In this document: piece after piece, positions 29,700 to 41,421 of the stretch
How the letters are laid out: each line of letters begins with the position of its first letter
Position numbering within the stretch: the stretch's first letter is position 1
From: Paragorgia papillata
Lineage: Eukaryota; Cnidaria; Anthozoa; Scleralcyonacea; Coralliidae
DNA length: 64,000 nucleotides
Direction: 5' to 3'
Assembly: GCA_035771165.1 (NCBI GenBank)
Contig: JAWNZC010000311.1
Span: forward strand, 410,001-474,000
The notes under the pieces: model-generated
Database searches by the model: none
Told to the model about the DNA's origin: nothing
Seen by the model: only the letters and a program-made list of their open reading frames with translations
Made by a program: the position numbers and the translations under genes

Positions 29700-30600
29700 T
29701 ACTGTATATATATGAGGAACATGACTGGTTCAAAGTTGTTTATATGATGAATATCTTACTCTATGCATCAAAATTTATATCAAAATGAACAACAAGATAT
29801 GGATTACATACTTGTGACAAAATTACATACTCAAAGGTTCAAAGCACTTACAATATTGAATATAAATCCTAATGGATCAATAAGACTATACTGTCCATTG
29901 CCGATCTCAAACTCAAAGACAAGCAACAGTCAGTAAAAACACAAATGGTACATAAGAACATACATAGCATAACAAATATAAAACTCGTTTAGTAATAAAG
30001 CACATAAATAATATGCAAAAATATAAAGATACTGTCGTGATCAATGTCAACAAACAGGAGAAAGCCGTTACTACTGTGGCCCTTTCTTGTGTCTCTAGTC
30101 CTCAAGTCAAACTTCCTAGGTACTGATGTCAACACGGCATCTTTTCGCGTCTACAATAAATTCGTCTATTCTGTCTTCATGGACAAACCTTGTAAGCAAG
30201 CGAGCCCTAATTACTTCGTATCAGCGGAGGGGATGCGACCGCCGACCGAGCGTACTTTATGTAACCCTTCATGAAATGCACCAACGCCGGAGTGATTAAC
30301 ACTGACAAAAAAGTCTCAATACTACTTCACTACTTGCCCCCCCCCCCCCCCCCCCAATGTTTTCTCCACGGATTTGGAAAAATTAATAAATCGATCTGGA
30401 AAAGAACTGGGGTGGACATGTCCACAGTCCACCCCGCCACGGCACTTGGCCTTAAAAAACAATGTACCCACCCCCCCTACATGTTTCTCCATGGATTTTA
30501 CTTTTTCACGAGAACGGTCTTGGAGACCATTGCGGGGGGGGGGGGGGGGGGGGGGGGGAGGTGATTGCCCCCATATGCCACTGCAAACTCACCTAGAGGA
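29700..30600. other. Noncoding stretch with poly-C and poly-G tracts
   Basis: No gene supported. Poly-C at about 30337-30355 and poly-G at about 30534-30558 lie in inverted relation within a C-rich/G-rich repeat. Confidence 0.4.
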
Positions 30601-30626
30601 TAATGATATTAGGTGGTAAGTAAAAT

Positions 30627-31185
30627 AAAAATAACTTATTTTGAGGCCACAAGGGGATATGTGATTTATTCACTGTGGGTGAAGCCCAAAGTAAATAAAC
30701 ACATATCCCTGAGGGGCCTCAAAATAATGTACATACTTCATTTTCACATGGGTGAGGTTGACAGGAGTCACAATAGAAGATAAATATTGAGGGGAATATT
30801 CAAGGGGAATATTCAAGGGGAATATTAGAGGGGAATATTAATCTATTGTTTTGCCGGGGCTATTGAATATATTCCCCCAAAAGAACAAAGGAAACCGAGG
30901 CATGTGAAAATTAAGTATAGGTTATTTTGAGGTCACGAGGGGATATGTGATTTATTCTCCAAGGCCGAAGCCCAAGGTGAATAAACACATACCCCCAAGG
31001 GGCCTCAAAATAACGTACTTAATTTTCACATGATGAGGTTGACAGGATCAAATAAAAATAGAAAAGAAGTATTGAGGGGAATATTAGAGGGGTCAATATT
31101 AATCTAAATTACTTTGCCATTGTTATCAGGGGCTATTGAATATATTCCCCAAAAAGAACAAAGGAAACTGAGGCATGTGAAAATT
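30627..31185 (+). repeat. Two direct copies of a ~275-bp repeat with internal inverted arms
   Basis: Units at about 30627-30905 and 30911-31185 share TATTTTGAGGCCACAAGGGG-like starts and GGAAACYGAGGCATGTGAAA ends. Inside each unit the start is repeated inverted about 20 bp later (GGGGCCTCAAAATA). Unit 1 also contains a small GGGGAATATTCAA minisatellite at 30788-30840. Confidence 0.75.
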
Positions 31186-31377
31186 AAATGATATTATGGT
31201 TCATCACTTAAAGTAAGCACCTAATACCATTATTCTCCATAGAGTTTGCTGTCGCGTAACAATTATTCAAACAACATAAGATGAAGAGTTAAGGCTCTCA
31301 ATATTGAAACTCTATAATTTTCAGTTTCCAAATTTCAACATAAGTACACCATCATTCCACAACCACTCCCAACTTTA

Positions 31378-31475
31378 CCACGCAGTTCAGTCAGTAGAGT
31401 GTCAGACTACAGTTGTAAACTGGCTGAAGGTTGTGGGTTTGAATCCCAGTCACAATTAAGTAGAGTTTTCTCTAT
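31378..31475 (+). mobile_element. tRNA-derived SINE
   Basis: TCAGTCAGTAGAGTG (A box) and GGTTTGAATCCCAG (B box) are well matched and separated as in a tRNA head. The flanks do not close an acceptor stem and no CCA-like end is seen, so this is a SINE rather than a tRNA gene. Confidence 0.65.
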
Positions 31476-31878
31476 TCACCCAGTATGGTTCATCAGTCAG
31501 AGGACACAACCTAATATCATTATATTGGAATATTTTATTGTGTGATCTATCAAGTCTTTGCTAGCTGAGCATTCTCTCAACTAGCAATATATTCTCACAA
31601 ACACCTTAGGGATGGGGTTGATACATATATTTCAAGCAGTGTTTTATCATTATTTTGAGTCTTATTCTGTGTTTGTCATGCTCCACCAACAAACACACAA
31701 TAAGGACATTCTCCATTGACTATGGAAACCATGAACAATTTTTCATATACATAAATATTGATTATTAATTGATATTGCAATTTCTATCAATTATAGATTG
31801 TATAGCCAGCTACTGTGGGTCAGGGAAATAAGTAAGACAAATAAGGCAACAATCTTGGCAAATTTTACTTAAAGGCTT

Positions 31879-32095
31879 ATGTTCACATGGAGGTAGGGAT
31901 AACTCGGGGCTAGGGTTACCCTATCGCTCTGACTGAGTTATCCCTATCCCACGAGATAACTCGGTGTTAATTTATTTCCATGTTAAAAAAAGTAAACCAT
32001 TCACATGAGACCGAGTTAACTCGGGGGATAGGGATAACTCAGTCGGAGCGATAGGGTAACCCTAGCCCCGAGTTATCCCTACCTCCATGTGAACA
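31879..32095. mobile_element. Foldback MITE with AGGTAGGGATAACTCGGGG arms
   Basis: The arms 31879-31962 and about 32012-32095 are near-perfect inverted repeats beginning GTTCACATGGAGGTAGGGAT. No coding capacity. Confidence 0.8.
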
Positions 32096-32510
32096 CTTTC
32101 ACCTGAGTTATCTCGGGGGGTAGGGTCAACTTAGGCATGCGTATTTATGCTGTTGCTCGGGATAACTCGGGGTGAAGCGTTCACATGAAGCTAGGGTTAT
32201 CTTGGGGGCCAGGGACAACTCGGTAGTTACATTTTATCATGTGAAATAGGGTCAACTTTGACCCTAGCCCCCGAGTTATCCCTACCTCCATGTGAACACT
32301 TTCACCTGAGTTATCTCGGGGGGTAGGGTCAACTTAGGCATGCGTATTTATGCTGTTGCTCGGGATAACTCGGGGTGAAGCGTTCACATGAAGCTAGGGT
32401 TATCTTGGGGGCCAGGGACAACTCGGTAGTTACATTTTATCATGTGAAATAGGGTCAACTTTGACCCTAGCCCCCGAGTTATCCCTACCCCCCCGAGATA
32501 ACCCTGTCTC
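32091..32510 (+). repeat. Tandem pair (~203-bp period) of MITE-related units
   Basis: Two nearly identical units begin at 32091 and 32294, each carrying CTCGGGATAACTCGGGG and CCCCGAGTTATCCCTACC blocks related to the MITE just upstream. Likely unequal duplication inside the element. Confidence 0.8.
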
Positions 32511-32524
32511 GTGTGAACAGGCCC

Positions 32525-32925
32525 TAAGGGGGTGTTCATACATATGGAGGTGAGCCGGGCACCCACTTTGTGCTGAAAACGTGTCTTGTTGATTTTCATC
32601 TCGAGTTTACGAGAGCTGAGCCAACGTTTGACCCACCTCGCCAAGATCTAGCCAGAATTGTGCGACTGGAATCTCCATTACCCGGTATGGGTTTTTCCAA
32701 TGTAAACACAATTGACAAGTCTGTCAGGCTTGGCAGGCTGGCATTAAATTAGTTCTGCTTGTTCGTGTACAGTTAATGAGATTTCCTGGCAAGACTTGCC
32801 AGAACTGATAAATTACGCAGTTTATAGCATAACAAGAAAGCCAGCTAGCCTTCTCATGTAAATGAAAATCATCTCACCAAAGCGGGCTACTGTAGCTTGC
32901 TCGCCTCCATATAAACAGCATTTCT
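32525..32925. mobile_element. MITE with TATGGAGGTGAGCC-type inverted ends
   Basis: The left end CATATGGAGGTGAGCC and the right end GCTCGCCTCCATAT are inverted counterparts. A related end (ATACGGAGGCGAGCC) recurs at 52239-52253. Confidence 0.5.
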
Positions 32926-33100
32926 GAATGCAAATGCGGAAATGCCAGATGAAATCTTCGCCTCACTCAGGAAGGTTTGGACGAAAAGGTGTAATACTCT
33001 AAAAACCCCACAATTATTCAATTAACTAAAACAGTTGGGGTTTTTCTAGCTCCATTTCAAATTCGTGGAGCAAAAACTAACATTCTATCTGCATACTCAC

Positions 33101-33283
33101 CTTCAATAACTTCAAGCCATACTTTTCAGCTAAGATGTTTACGTCCGCTTCTGTGGCGTGCGAATGGATTTGAACTGCCCAGGAATTGCTGTATTTCTTG
33201 TCTTTCGCTTCTCGTACGAGATTGGTTAGCGAATCAACATTATCCAAAGATTGCAACATTACGAGAAGATAAAACAAAAGCAT
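33101..33283 (-). CDS. First exon of a furin/proprotein-convertase-like host gene
   Basis: From the ATG at 33283 the product begins with a hydrophobic signal-peptide-like stretch (MLLFYLLVMLQSL) and then contains YSNSWAVQIHSHATEADVNI and LAEKYGLKLLKV. This resembles the N-terminal inhibitory prodomain of subtilisin-like proprotein convertases, where NxWAV and GF/GL-xxxG segments are conserved. The exon ends at AAG followed by a good donor site (GTGAGT at 33100-33095), so the reading continues in an exon further left on the minus strand. I could not identify later exons in the window. It would encode a secretory-pathway endoprotease. The call rests on the prodomain pattern alone. Confidence 0.55.
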
Positions 33284-33461
33284 GATGAAGACACTCGTTT
33301 AGACAGAGTGAGAGAAATATGTTCTATTATTCTAGGAACGGAAACCAGACATGGCAACACATAGCCTGCGTCACAGCTGGACGTGTTTTGAAACCCGATA
33401 TATTTCAAAACAACATCGGGAAAAAAACAGTTTCTATGGAAATGCCCACTGATCTCAAAAT

Positions 33462-33835
33462 AATCAACATGTCCTCCTACCTAGAATTACCAATAATCAG
33501 TAAGTGTGAAACGGCCTTGAATTACCAATAAATCAATAATTGGTAATTGTAGGTAATTCTCTGTCCCACATGCGGGATGTTAAACTTGAACACATAAAGC
33601 TAAAAATCCGAGAGGGGTGTTGTGGTCCGGGTCTGAGAGGACGCACATTTTTCCGGAGGGTTGTGGTTAGGTTTAGGTTCACCGGGGGTTGTGGTTAGGT
33701 TTAGGGTTTCCGGGGGAGTTATTGTTAGGTTGGGGTGGTGGGTTGGGAATTAGTTTTTTAAAATTAACGATTATTGGTAATTCTAGGGATTTCACACTTA
33801 CTGATTATTGGTAATTCTAGGTAGGAGGATATGCT
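33462..33835. mobile_element. MITE-like repeat with GGTTAGG core, copy 2
   Basis: Inverted ends CCTCCTACCTAGAATTACC (about 33472) and its complement (about 33811-33829) flank the same GTCCCACATGC and GGTTAGGTTTAGGGTT core seen at 28553-28845. Confidence 0.65.
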
Positions 33836-34754
33836 GAAATAATAGACTGGATAGAGCATCCGGTGCTCGCTGTGAATTTCTGGTGGGTCCCTCTGGGTGG
33901 GTCCCATACAATATGGCGTAAATAGGAGTCGAGTCAGTTGAACGGCGTTTTTCGCCAAATTCTGGGATGTTACGAAGAGTTATCACCGAATTGAGGTTTG
34001 TAATCTTATTACTCGGGCTACCTGTGGTAGACGAGTCTAGGTTTCGGCTCCGTTATTTTTATTGTTTCGTTCCCCGCAGGAACGAAACTGTTACTGTGTT
34101 AGCTTTCCATTGACGTCACAAAAGAAACTGTCATCACAGATGAAAATAGTCCAATCGCAGTGCAGTGTTGTTGGCAGCATAAGCCAAAACTTCGATCTTA
34201 TCCAATGAAATCAAAATTCAAAAAAAAAAATTTAGTTGTAGGCGTGGTTAAACGCCAAAACGAAGTGAAATAATATTGCTGATCTAGCACAATTAGCTGA
34301 ACGACGTAAACAATCCCTTGTGAAGTGAGTCATACAATAGTACTGTAGGAACTTTCCCCTCTTTGAATTCTCCGAAATTGCATTCTAACTGCTCGTTGGC
34401 GCTTTAGATTTAACAAGACGCGGACGCCTGGTCAGGCGTTCACTCGGGCTACGCTATATATACGACGGAAATTTTGCAGTTATTTATATGTAGTACGTGA
34501 AGGTCAGTGTTTTGAGTAAAAGGTACTGAATTGTTATCGAAGCTGCAATCATATACATACGCAGGTTGTCACATATCTAAAGTCTATTAAACACATTGGT
34601 CACAGACAAAATTAGGTCAAAACACAATCCAATTATCCGATAGAAAACACAATTTGCCATAACAAAACACGATTGCACACATGTACACAGCGTTCGTATG
34701 TCGAGTCTCTTCGGGTATTAAATATCAACACAGCTATTAACGGCGTGTGCGATT

Positions 34755-35120
34755 GTAAGCGTATATAATATCAAGATACTTGCCAGCGACATTACTGACC
34801 AACAACTATGTATGTGAACATACAGAACACATCCTAGACGAGAAATACTTTATCAGACATCAGGAAAGCAAAGAAAGAAAGTATTATTTCCACACATGTT
34901 CATCGTTCATATGTCAAGTCTCTTAATTATTAAATATCACCACAGCTTCATGTTTACCGGGGGTCACTTGCAAGTTCACTTTAATAATCAACGGCATGTG
35001 CGATTGTAAGCGTATATAATATCAAGATACTTGCCAGCGACATTACTGACCAATAACTATGTCTGTGAACACACAAAACATATCCGAGACGAGAAAGACT
35101 TGATCAGACATCAGGAAAGC
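34755..35120 (+). repeat. Duplicated ~118-bp block, ~248-bp period
   Basis: Copies at 34755-34873 and 35003-35120 share GCGTATATAATATCAAGATA, TTGCCAGCGACATTACTGAC and CATCAGGAAAGCAAAG blocks in order. An inverted, diverged copy lies around 52050-52170. Confidence 0.75.
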
Positions 35121-35852
35121 AAAGCATTTGGCATGCACGCATCAGTTTCGCAAAGCCTGATGGGATGACGTAATGATTGCCATTTCGAAACATAGACTCG
35201 GCTACTACAGTAGCCCGAGTAATAATAAAGATATTGAGATTGGGCGAATAGCATTCCGAAAGGTCGGGTCGAGTCAGTGGCCTTGGAAAAGCTACTCAAT
35301 CACTCCAGTATTTATTCCGATCAAATACAAACTTTGAAAGAATTACACACAGATTGAAGATTATTTAATAAATTTAACTTAAATATAGGTGGCATAAATG
35401 ACCGCTAATGTAGCCGGCATTCCTAAACAGCGACATTTTATGTATCTACATATAAATAACTGCAAAATTTCCGTCGTACTGACGCCACATGTACATTTCT
35501 CCTATTCACCTCTGACCGTGTATAGGAGGCAAATAAAACGTTGCCAAAATAATTGCGTTCTCAAGAAAATTGCGAGACGCTAGCAGGTAAAGGCATGGTT
35601 TATAGATCGCACAATCGTCGCATTTAATTATAAAGACAAATTTATAATTCATATTAACTTCGTCGATTGTCAATGCGACTTCGTTTACGTCGAAATCAAT
35701 TCAGACAAATGTAATGTTTTGCACATTAAAACACAAAAAATTAAATTAAGAACAGGAAATTTATACATTTAATTCGTTGCGCCGTGACGTCGTATTTCAG
35801 TCTGATCACGACGGATGTCACGGATACAACGTCTTAGACGAATTTACTCCCC

Positions 35853-36815
35853 ATTCAGGTAATCTACGTCAAGTGTTCCTTCTTTTAGTTGCAAACTTGA
35901 TTGCAATTTTGATTTACTTCCTTTGCAAATTTGCAAATTTCCAATCAAATTTGCAATATTCCTATAGGAAATTCACTTCCTGTTAAATTTTCCTAAGTTC
36001 TTGTTTTAATTTCCTAACTTCCTGTTTTGTGTAGTAGTCTTTTATTACGTTTTTGCTTTCAAAAGGTTGCTCAAAAATAAAAATTATATATATGAAGGCT
36101 ATATATACATATTATTTCGTATTCGTAGAAGCAAATTCCAAACTAAAACACCAGCCGTTAGGTTCGAATCGCCGCCACACCCCCAAATAACGTAAACAAA
36201 GGCGCCTGGTTTTAAAATTTATAGAGTGCGTTGGTGTTTTCCACTGATCTAATTTTAAAAACCTTGCTGGTCGCTAGCTTGATTTATGTAATATTTGTAA
36301 GATGTTACGCACTAAAAAGATTGACTTGCAAACACGAGTGAAATTAGTAATCGACATGTATCATGCAGCAGGAATCACGAGTACTATAAATATTGCTCGG
36401 GTTTGCAAGTCGGTTGGTCGACCAGGAAAATATCACCTGTTGCATGACTTAGTTCGCAACATCTTAGAAGTATTTTAAGTGTAGCGAGCAACCAGCAAGG
36501 TTTTGAAAATTTGAAAGTACAATGAACACCATTGGACTCTTTGTTTACGTGAATATATTTATACGTCTCGTTCGTTGCAGAGGCGGCGATCCGAACGTAA
36601 CGGTTTATCAAACCAAGACACCAAGTAGAATATAATGTGTTTGAGTTTTGGATTTGTTTCTTCGAACAAGAAATTATAACTATAGTTCACAGAATTCACA
36701 AATTATATATAGCCTTCATATATATAATTTTTATTTTTGAGCAAGCTTTTGAAAGCAAAAACAAAGCAGGAACTTAGGAAAATTTAACAAGAAGTTAGGA
36801 AAATTTATATACTAT
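35853..36815. mobile_element. Palindromic repeat family R, copy 1
   Basis: The unit is itself a long imperfect palindrome: the TTCCTAACTTCCTG and ATATATATGAAGGCTATATA blocks of the left half recur inverted in the right half, and a CCAGCAAGG/CCTTGCTGG pair brackets the centre. Outer end reads CAGGTAATCTACGTCAAGTG. Other copies are at 49555-51572, 55264-56290 and 56641-57511. No coding capacity. Confidence 0.8.
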
Positions 36816-37216
36816 ATAAAAAATAGGTACGTTTACACGTACATGTATATACTGCTGCGGATGTAACTATAAGCTGCGACATACTATAACATACACTACC
36901 CTATTATTTCCGATGTACAAGGAAGGAAACGTATCGACGTTCTTTTGAATAAAATTACGGACCCTCTCCGAAGAAAACTTTAAGGACATCTTAGGCGAAA
37001 TAAGTTTGGCCTTCGGACGTATTAAAAATAGGTGCACATGAAAGGTACGTTGGGATTTGAATTTTTTTGGCAAAATAAACTTATCAGAAAAGAGTTAGCT
37101 GCAAAATAATTGTTTATTGCCTTTAAATTGTTACAGTCACACATAGCAATGCGTAACGTTATAGTACATCAAGTACTGCATCGAGTAACGTAAACTGATG
37201 ATCATACAAGCAAACA

Positions 37217-37508
37217 AAACTAGAACTTAAACTACCTGTATGACATACAAAAGTTTGTTTAAACTGACAAAAAAACTAGTTTTTAAATGACACACAAACG
37301 TTTCTTCAAACTGACGAAATACATATTTAAAGTCTTAGTCTTATGTAGGAAAAACAAATGCGACTGGGAAACAAAATTAGAACTTAAACTACCTGTATAA
37401 CATACAAAAGTTTGTTTAAACTGACAAAAAACTCCTTTTTAAACATAACACACAAAAGTTTCTTCAAACCGACGAAATACATCTTTAAAGTTTTAAAGTC
37501 TTATGTAG
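37217..37508 (+). repeat. Two tandem copies of a ~135-bp repeat
   Basis: Copies at about 37217-37348 and 37375-37508 share TTAAACTACCTGTATRACAT, AAAGTTTGTTTAAACTGAC and GACGAAATACAT blocks. Confidence 0.75.
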
Positions 37509-37678
37509 CAAAATCAAGTGCGACTAGGTGAAACATAGTTATGACAGTTGCACTGCAGTGACCACACCATTGTCATTGTTATGTACTGAAAAGTTTTCCA
37601 TTGCCAGCAAAGATTCAGAAATGTCATGATTTGTTACATTGTGGTCATCCTTTAAGTCGGGACAAATCTCCACCAATT

Positions 37679-37847
37679 AAGAAATGGCTCATGGTTTAGC
37701 GTGCTCCATCGAGTTATGGATGCACACGGGAAATTGGGAGAGCACGAAAAAATCGTAAGAGTTGGTCGAGGCGTAGCCGAGTGCTCTCCCAATTTCCCAA
37801 GTGCATCCATAACTCGATGGAGCAGACTAAACCATGAGCCATTTCTT
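37679..37847. mobile_element. Foldback MITE with 67-bp arms
   Basis: Arms 37679-37745 and 37781-37847 are near-perfect inverted repeats (AAGAAATGGCTCATGG at the ends, CCATCGAGTTATGGATGCA inside). Confidence 0.8.
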
Positions 37848-38185
37848 TTATAACATAGCACTAAATCCTTATACAAGTCGGCGAATCGTTTTGGTTGTTG
37901 TGTTTTTCTACTTTCGTAGCCAAGTCTTTTTTGTTCACTAAAATCCAACCAAAAGGACAGTTTAAACTCGGTTACCCAGACCCAGTTTATGTCTTCTGGG
38001 TCGTTGTTCTTTATTACCCAATAAAATTAAATGACTCGGTATTTTGATAATATAAAAGGCCGTAAAAAGTCAATTTAAAACTCAGTTTTGTTTTGAAATC
38101 TTTTCGCGCGCTTTTTTGCCATGCTCAATCGAATTATTGAGCACGCACGACAGCCAATCAAAAGCGTTGCTATATCAAAGCTATG

Positions 38186-39228
38186 TTATAATACATCTTT
38201 GAACATTGTCAAACGTAACGGTTCCGTTTTATCATCGATTTCCACCATCATGGTGACAATGATGTTTGTGCTGCAGCGTTTGCGGTTCATATGGTGTCCA
38301 CACAAATCACAATGCACCACTGTTTTTCCGGAGTCTTGTTTAATTTTTTTTCTGCAATTAAAACACTGGATGAATGTTTCAATTTTTTCGATCGAAAGCA
38401 CTTCTCTCACTTTTATTTCCGTTGTCATGGTACTGCAGGATTTCGAATCAAGTGATATAATCGCCAGATTGTCGTTGACATCTGAATGGATGAGCAATGC
38501 TTTTATGTCGTTTTCCGCCAACAGTTCTATCTTCGTTTGTTTATTAGTGCTGAGGCTCAAAATTTTGTTCCATTTTCTCAGTCGGACACCAATGAATGAG
38601 TATAGTGCACCTTCAGCAACACTTGGAATATGGTCTTCCCAAACATCTAGTCTTATGCTAGTATCTCCGTCACTTACGATTGTTTCTGCAAGAGTTAAGT
38701 TGTTCTTGCCCACACATTTTGCAGAGTTTTTTTTCATCACTAGTTAGCCATGATATTAACGACGTCGAATGGTTTGGATTTTTCAGTAACATCTTTCAAA
38801 GAAATGAAGTTTACTTCCTCTTTTATGGCTGGCATATATTGAAAGGCATATTGACCAGGTTCTGCTTGAGATACACAAGTCATGTTATTGATTAGTATAT
38901 CTGAACCATCGTGCGACGTTGAGAAATTTGTCAGTTTCACAGGTGTTTTGGTTTTCTCTCGATCTACGAACAGAGGTCGTTTGGTCTTCGCAAAACAAAC
39001 TGCTCTTTGGTCTTGGCAATTTTCGGTTTGCAGACGAATTTCAAAATATTCCACGGTGTTTTTCTTGCTTGTTTTTATGGGCGACACCTCATGAACATAT
39101 GCAATCACTTGTTCTGTGGCCAAAGCTGCCCAGTTTTGTTTCTTTGGAGTTGATGGCCCTGAAGCACATGACTTTGTAATATCAGTGGACGGAACTGGAG
39201 AGGACTTAGTACCCACGACTCTTTTCAT
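38186..39228 (-). pseudogene. RPA70-like ssDNA-binding protein of the Helitron
   Basis: Two frames, 38740-39228 and 38186-38740, together give an OB-fold protein; they are in different phases, so a frameshift lies near 38740. The first frame has an N-terminal Ser/Thr/Pro linker and an OB-like domain. The second has TIRLDVWEDHIPS-like strands, LRKWNK, and a zinc-binding segment with CFNCRKKI and CDLCGHHM, which matches the C-terminal zinc OB fold of RPA1. RPA-like proteins are encoded by many Helitrons and would bind single-stranded intermediates. Weak alternative: a host RPA retrogene. Confidence 0.65.
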
Positions 39229-39230
39229 CT

Positions 39231-39380
39231 GTGAAATACAGAGTATTGCAGTGTGTAAGTCGCACTGTAAGGGGTTGTTGTTTCTTGTTGTTGTTGGTTT
39301 TTTTTGTTGTTGTTGTTGTTGGTTTGTTTTGGGTTTTTTTTGTTGTTGTTTTTTGTTTGTTTTGGGGTTGTGTTTGTACG
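39231..39380. repeat. GTT/TTG-rich low-complexity tract
   Basis: Runs of TTGTTG and TTTTTTGTTG on the plus strand. Translated frames across it are artefacts of the repeat. Confidence 0.8.
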
Positions 39381-39469
39381 AAAAGCAGTGTTACGTTTTC
39401 TGTATTTCTGAGCAGTAAACTGTAAACGTCAGCTATATACATACTACAGTAAAGGTAGTAAATCAAGTG

Positions 39470-39718
39470 TATTAATGAAAATAATTTATTAATGCATATA
39501 GACTTGTGATCAAAGAAATAGGTTTCTAAAATGTGGGAATTAATTTGTGATCCTGGGAAATTTGTATAAATATAATCTCGAGTAGTTCGGTTGTCAGTAG
39601 TATAACTGGTTATTATTTATTACCAAATAGATTATATAACCGTCTCCTATAGATTAATGTCATCTAACCAGTTAATTTTAAAATCGTCAATGATGTTAAA
39701 TTGAAAAGATGAGATGCT
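39470..39718 (-). pseudogene. Second, diverged copy of the Helitron endonuclease C-terminus
   Basis: The sequence aligns with 40145-40410 in the same orientation: both share ACTTGTGATC, GTAAATTTGTATAAAT-type, GGTTGTCAGTAGTATAA and AATAGATTATATAA blocks. It is too broken to translate. It marks a partial tandem copy of the endonuclease end. Confidence 0.65.
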
Positions 39719-39738
39719 AGGTACCTTTTAGCTTGACA

Positions 39739-39849
39739 TATAGTAAAGGTATTAAGAATGCTGTACAAGCTATATACTCAGAAAATCTTTGTTTACTCTG
39801 ATACCTTTTTTGAGTATATAACTTGTACAGCAAACCTAATACTTTTGCT
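39739..39849. repeat. Inverted repeat, ~45-bp arms
   Basis: AGTAAAGGTATTAAGAATGC and TGTACAAGCTATATACTCA on the left are matched by inverted TGAGTATATAACTTGTACA and GCAAACCTAATACTTTT on the right. Possibly a Helitron-terminal or MITE hairpin. Confidence 0.6.
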
Positions 39850-40150
39850 AAAATGGCTAAAGTTATTAAAAATATTTGGAGAAAGAGGACGGATAGTATC
39901 TTGGAAATTAAAAAAAATAATAAATCATGCTTACATCTACCTGATTTTGTTGTAACTTTGGTAACTGAAATAATAGTAAGAATATAAAAATAGTTAATTG
40001 GAAAATGTTCTCTCAAGATACCTATTCAAAATACCTCTGCTAATCAAAAACAAAATACTGGTATTTTCTTCCTATTCAGAGCTACTGTACATGTGAAGTG
40101 TTTGTGTACATATCTACAGTATACCAACTACAGTCTGTGTCACTTTGTAG

Positions 40151-40738
40151 TTATTCATTAAAACAATTAATTAATGCACATATTGACTTGTGATCTGAAA
40201 AATAGTTTTCTAACATGTGACCTTTAGCTTGTAATTCTGGTAAATTTGTATAAATGTGATCTATAGTGGTTTGGTTGTCAGTAGTATAATTGGATATTAA
40301 TTGTCTGTAATTATTATCATTAATAAATAGATTATATAAAGGCCTTCTGGCACACTCATCAAGCCAGTTAATATTAAAATCACCAATAATAATATTGAAT
40401 TGAGAAGATGTTAAGGTCAATACTTGATTTAAAGTATGGCACAATTGCTGTACTGGAATTTTAGGTGAGCGATATACACCTATTATAGTGACATGTGGCA
40501 GAATCATTACTTGCATAATAGTTATCTCAATAGCATTAATATTACGAGCATATGGATAGCCAGGGATAAAATCAACCCGACTATATACTGCGGTACCTCC
40601 ATAAGGTCTTGAAGTCAGAGAAGGCTCGGCATCATTTCTAAACAAGGTATACCCATCAATTGTATACATATTATCATTATCCGAATTATTGAATCTTGTT
40701 TCTACAAAAATATTAATGTCAGTGCTTGTATAATTCAA
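40151..40738 (-). pseudogene. AP-endonuclease (EEP) domain of the Helitron
   Basis: The frame shows an endonuclease/exonuclease/phosphatase fold: IFVETRF at the N-terminal catalytic Glu, GGTAVYSR, IIGVYRSP, IIIGDFNIN (catalytic Asp/Asn), TTIDHIYTN and YFSDHKSI with the final catalytic His. The helicase frame ends just as this begins, but in a different phase, so a frameshift separates them. In Helentrons this domain is fused to the C-terminus of the Rep/helicase polypeptide. The domain looks complete; the first residues are missing or in the preceding frame. Confidence 0.75.
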
Positions 40739-41421
40739 ATCATGACGTACATCATCAATATGTTTATGTAATGATCTTGCATTAAAAAGCCAAGTTTAAA
40801 TGAGACTGGATTGAGGTTATAAACAGGAGTCACACTTAGTTTAAGATACCGTTTTGGCCTTAGACTTTCCATTTCTGTCTTTACGTGGGGATTGACAGCT
40901 ATTTTTTGTTCACACAAATCAGTGATATACAAACCCTCTATGGTTGTTACTCTGCTAAGACCAACATAATGAATGTGAGGTATTGTTCTTCTAGTGTTAA
41001 AGTTAACAACTATTTTCTGCTCAGTGTCACCTTGTGATCGATGAATTGTTTTAGCAGCAGCTGGTCGCAAAGGAAACTGTTTTCTTACAACTTGGGTTGT
41101 TCTGTTTCTTCCTACAGCAAACTGAGTGGTAATTGGTTTTATTGGAGTCCAAGTATATTCAATACCTTGTAGTACATAATGTAGCCTATTCTCATGTCTT
41201 GTTTTTTCACCAACATCAACATGGTCAAACTGCACCCATATTATCCCTGATGGTTTGTTTATCTGGTTTAATTGTATTTTTTTAATAACATTACCAGCAC
41301 CATTTGTCATGCCATCATCAGTTCTTACATTTATTGCTATTTCTGTCCTTTCACCCACTGCCAATTGAAGGTTTGAAATTATTTGTTTTGTTTTTCTTGG
41401 ATCATCTGGTATTTGACTCAT
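40735..41421 (-). pseudogene. PIF1 helicase C-terminal part of the Helitron
   Basis: Only the last third of a PIF1-like superfamily 1 helicase is present. LQLAVGERTEIAINV and GNVIKKIQ-like segments lead to FPLRPAAAKTIHRSQGDT, the motif V/VI region with the IHRSQG signature, and HIHYVGLSRVT. The Walker A and B parts and the Rep nuclease are absent. The frame overlaps the OTU frame by a few bases in another phase, consistent with an internal deletion junction. Not functional as a helicase. Confidence 0.75.

Noticed and set aside
31378..31475. Functional tRNA gene
   Set aside because: A and B boxes are present but no closed acceptor stem was found; a SINE is more likely.
37217..37508. CRISPR-like array
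   Set aside because: Only two long, diverged tandem units; no short regular repeats and spacers.
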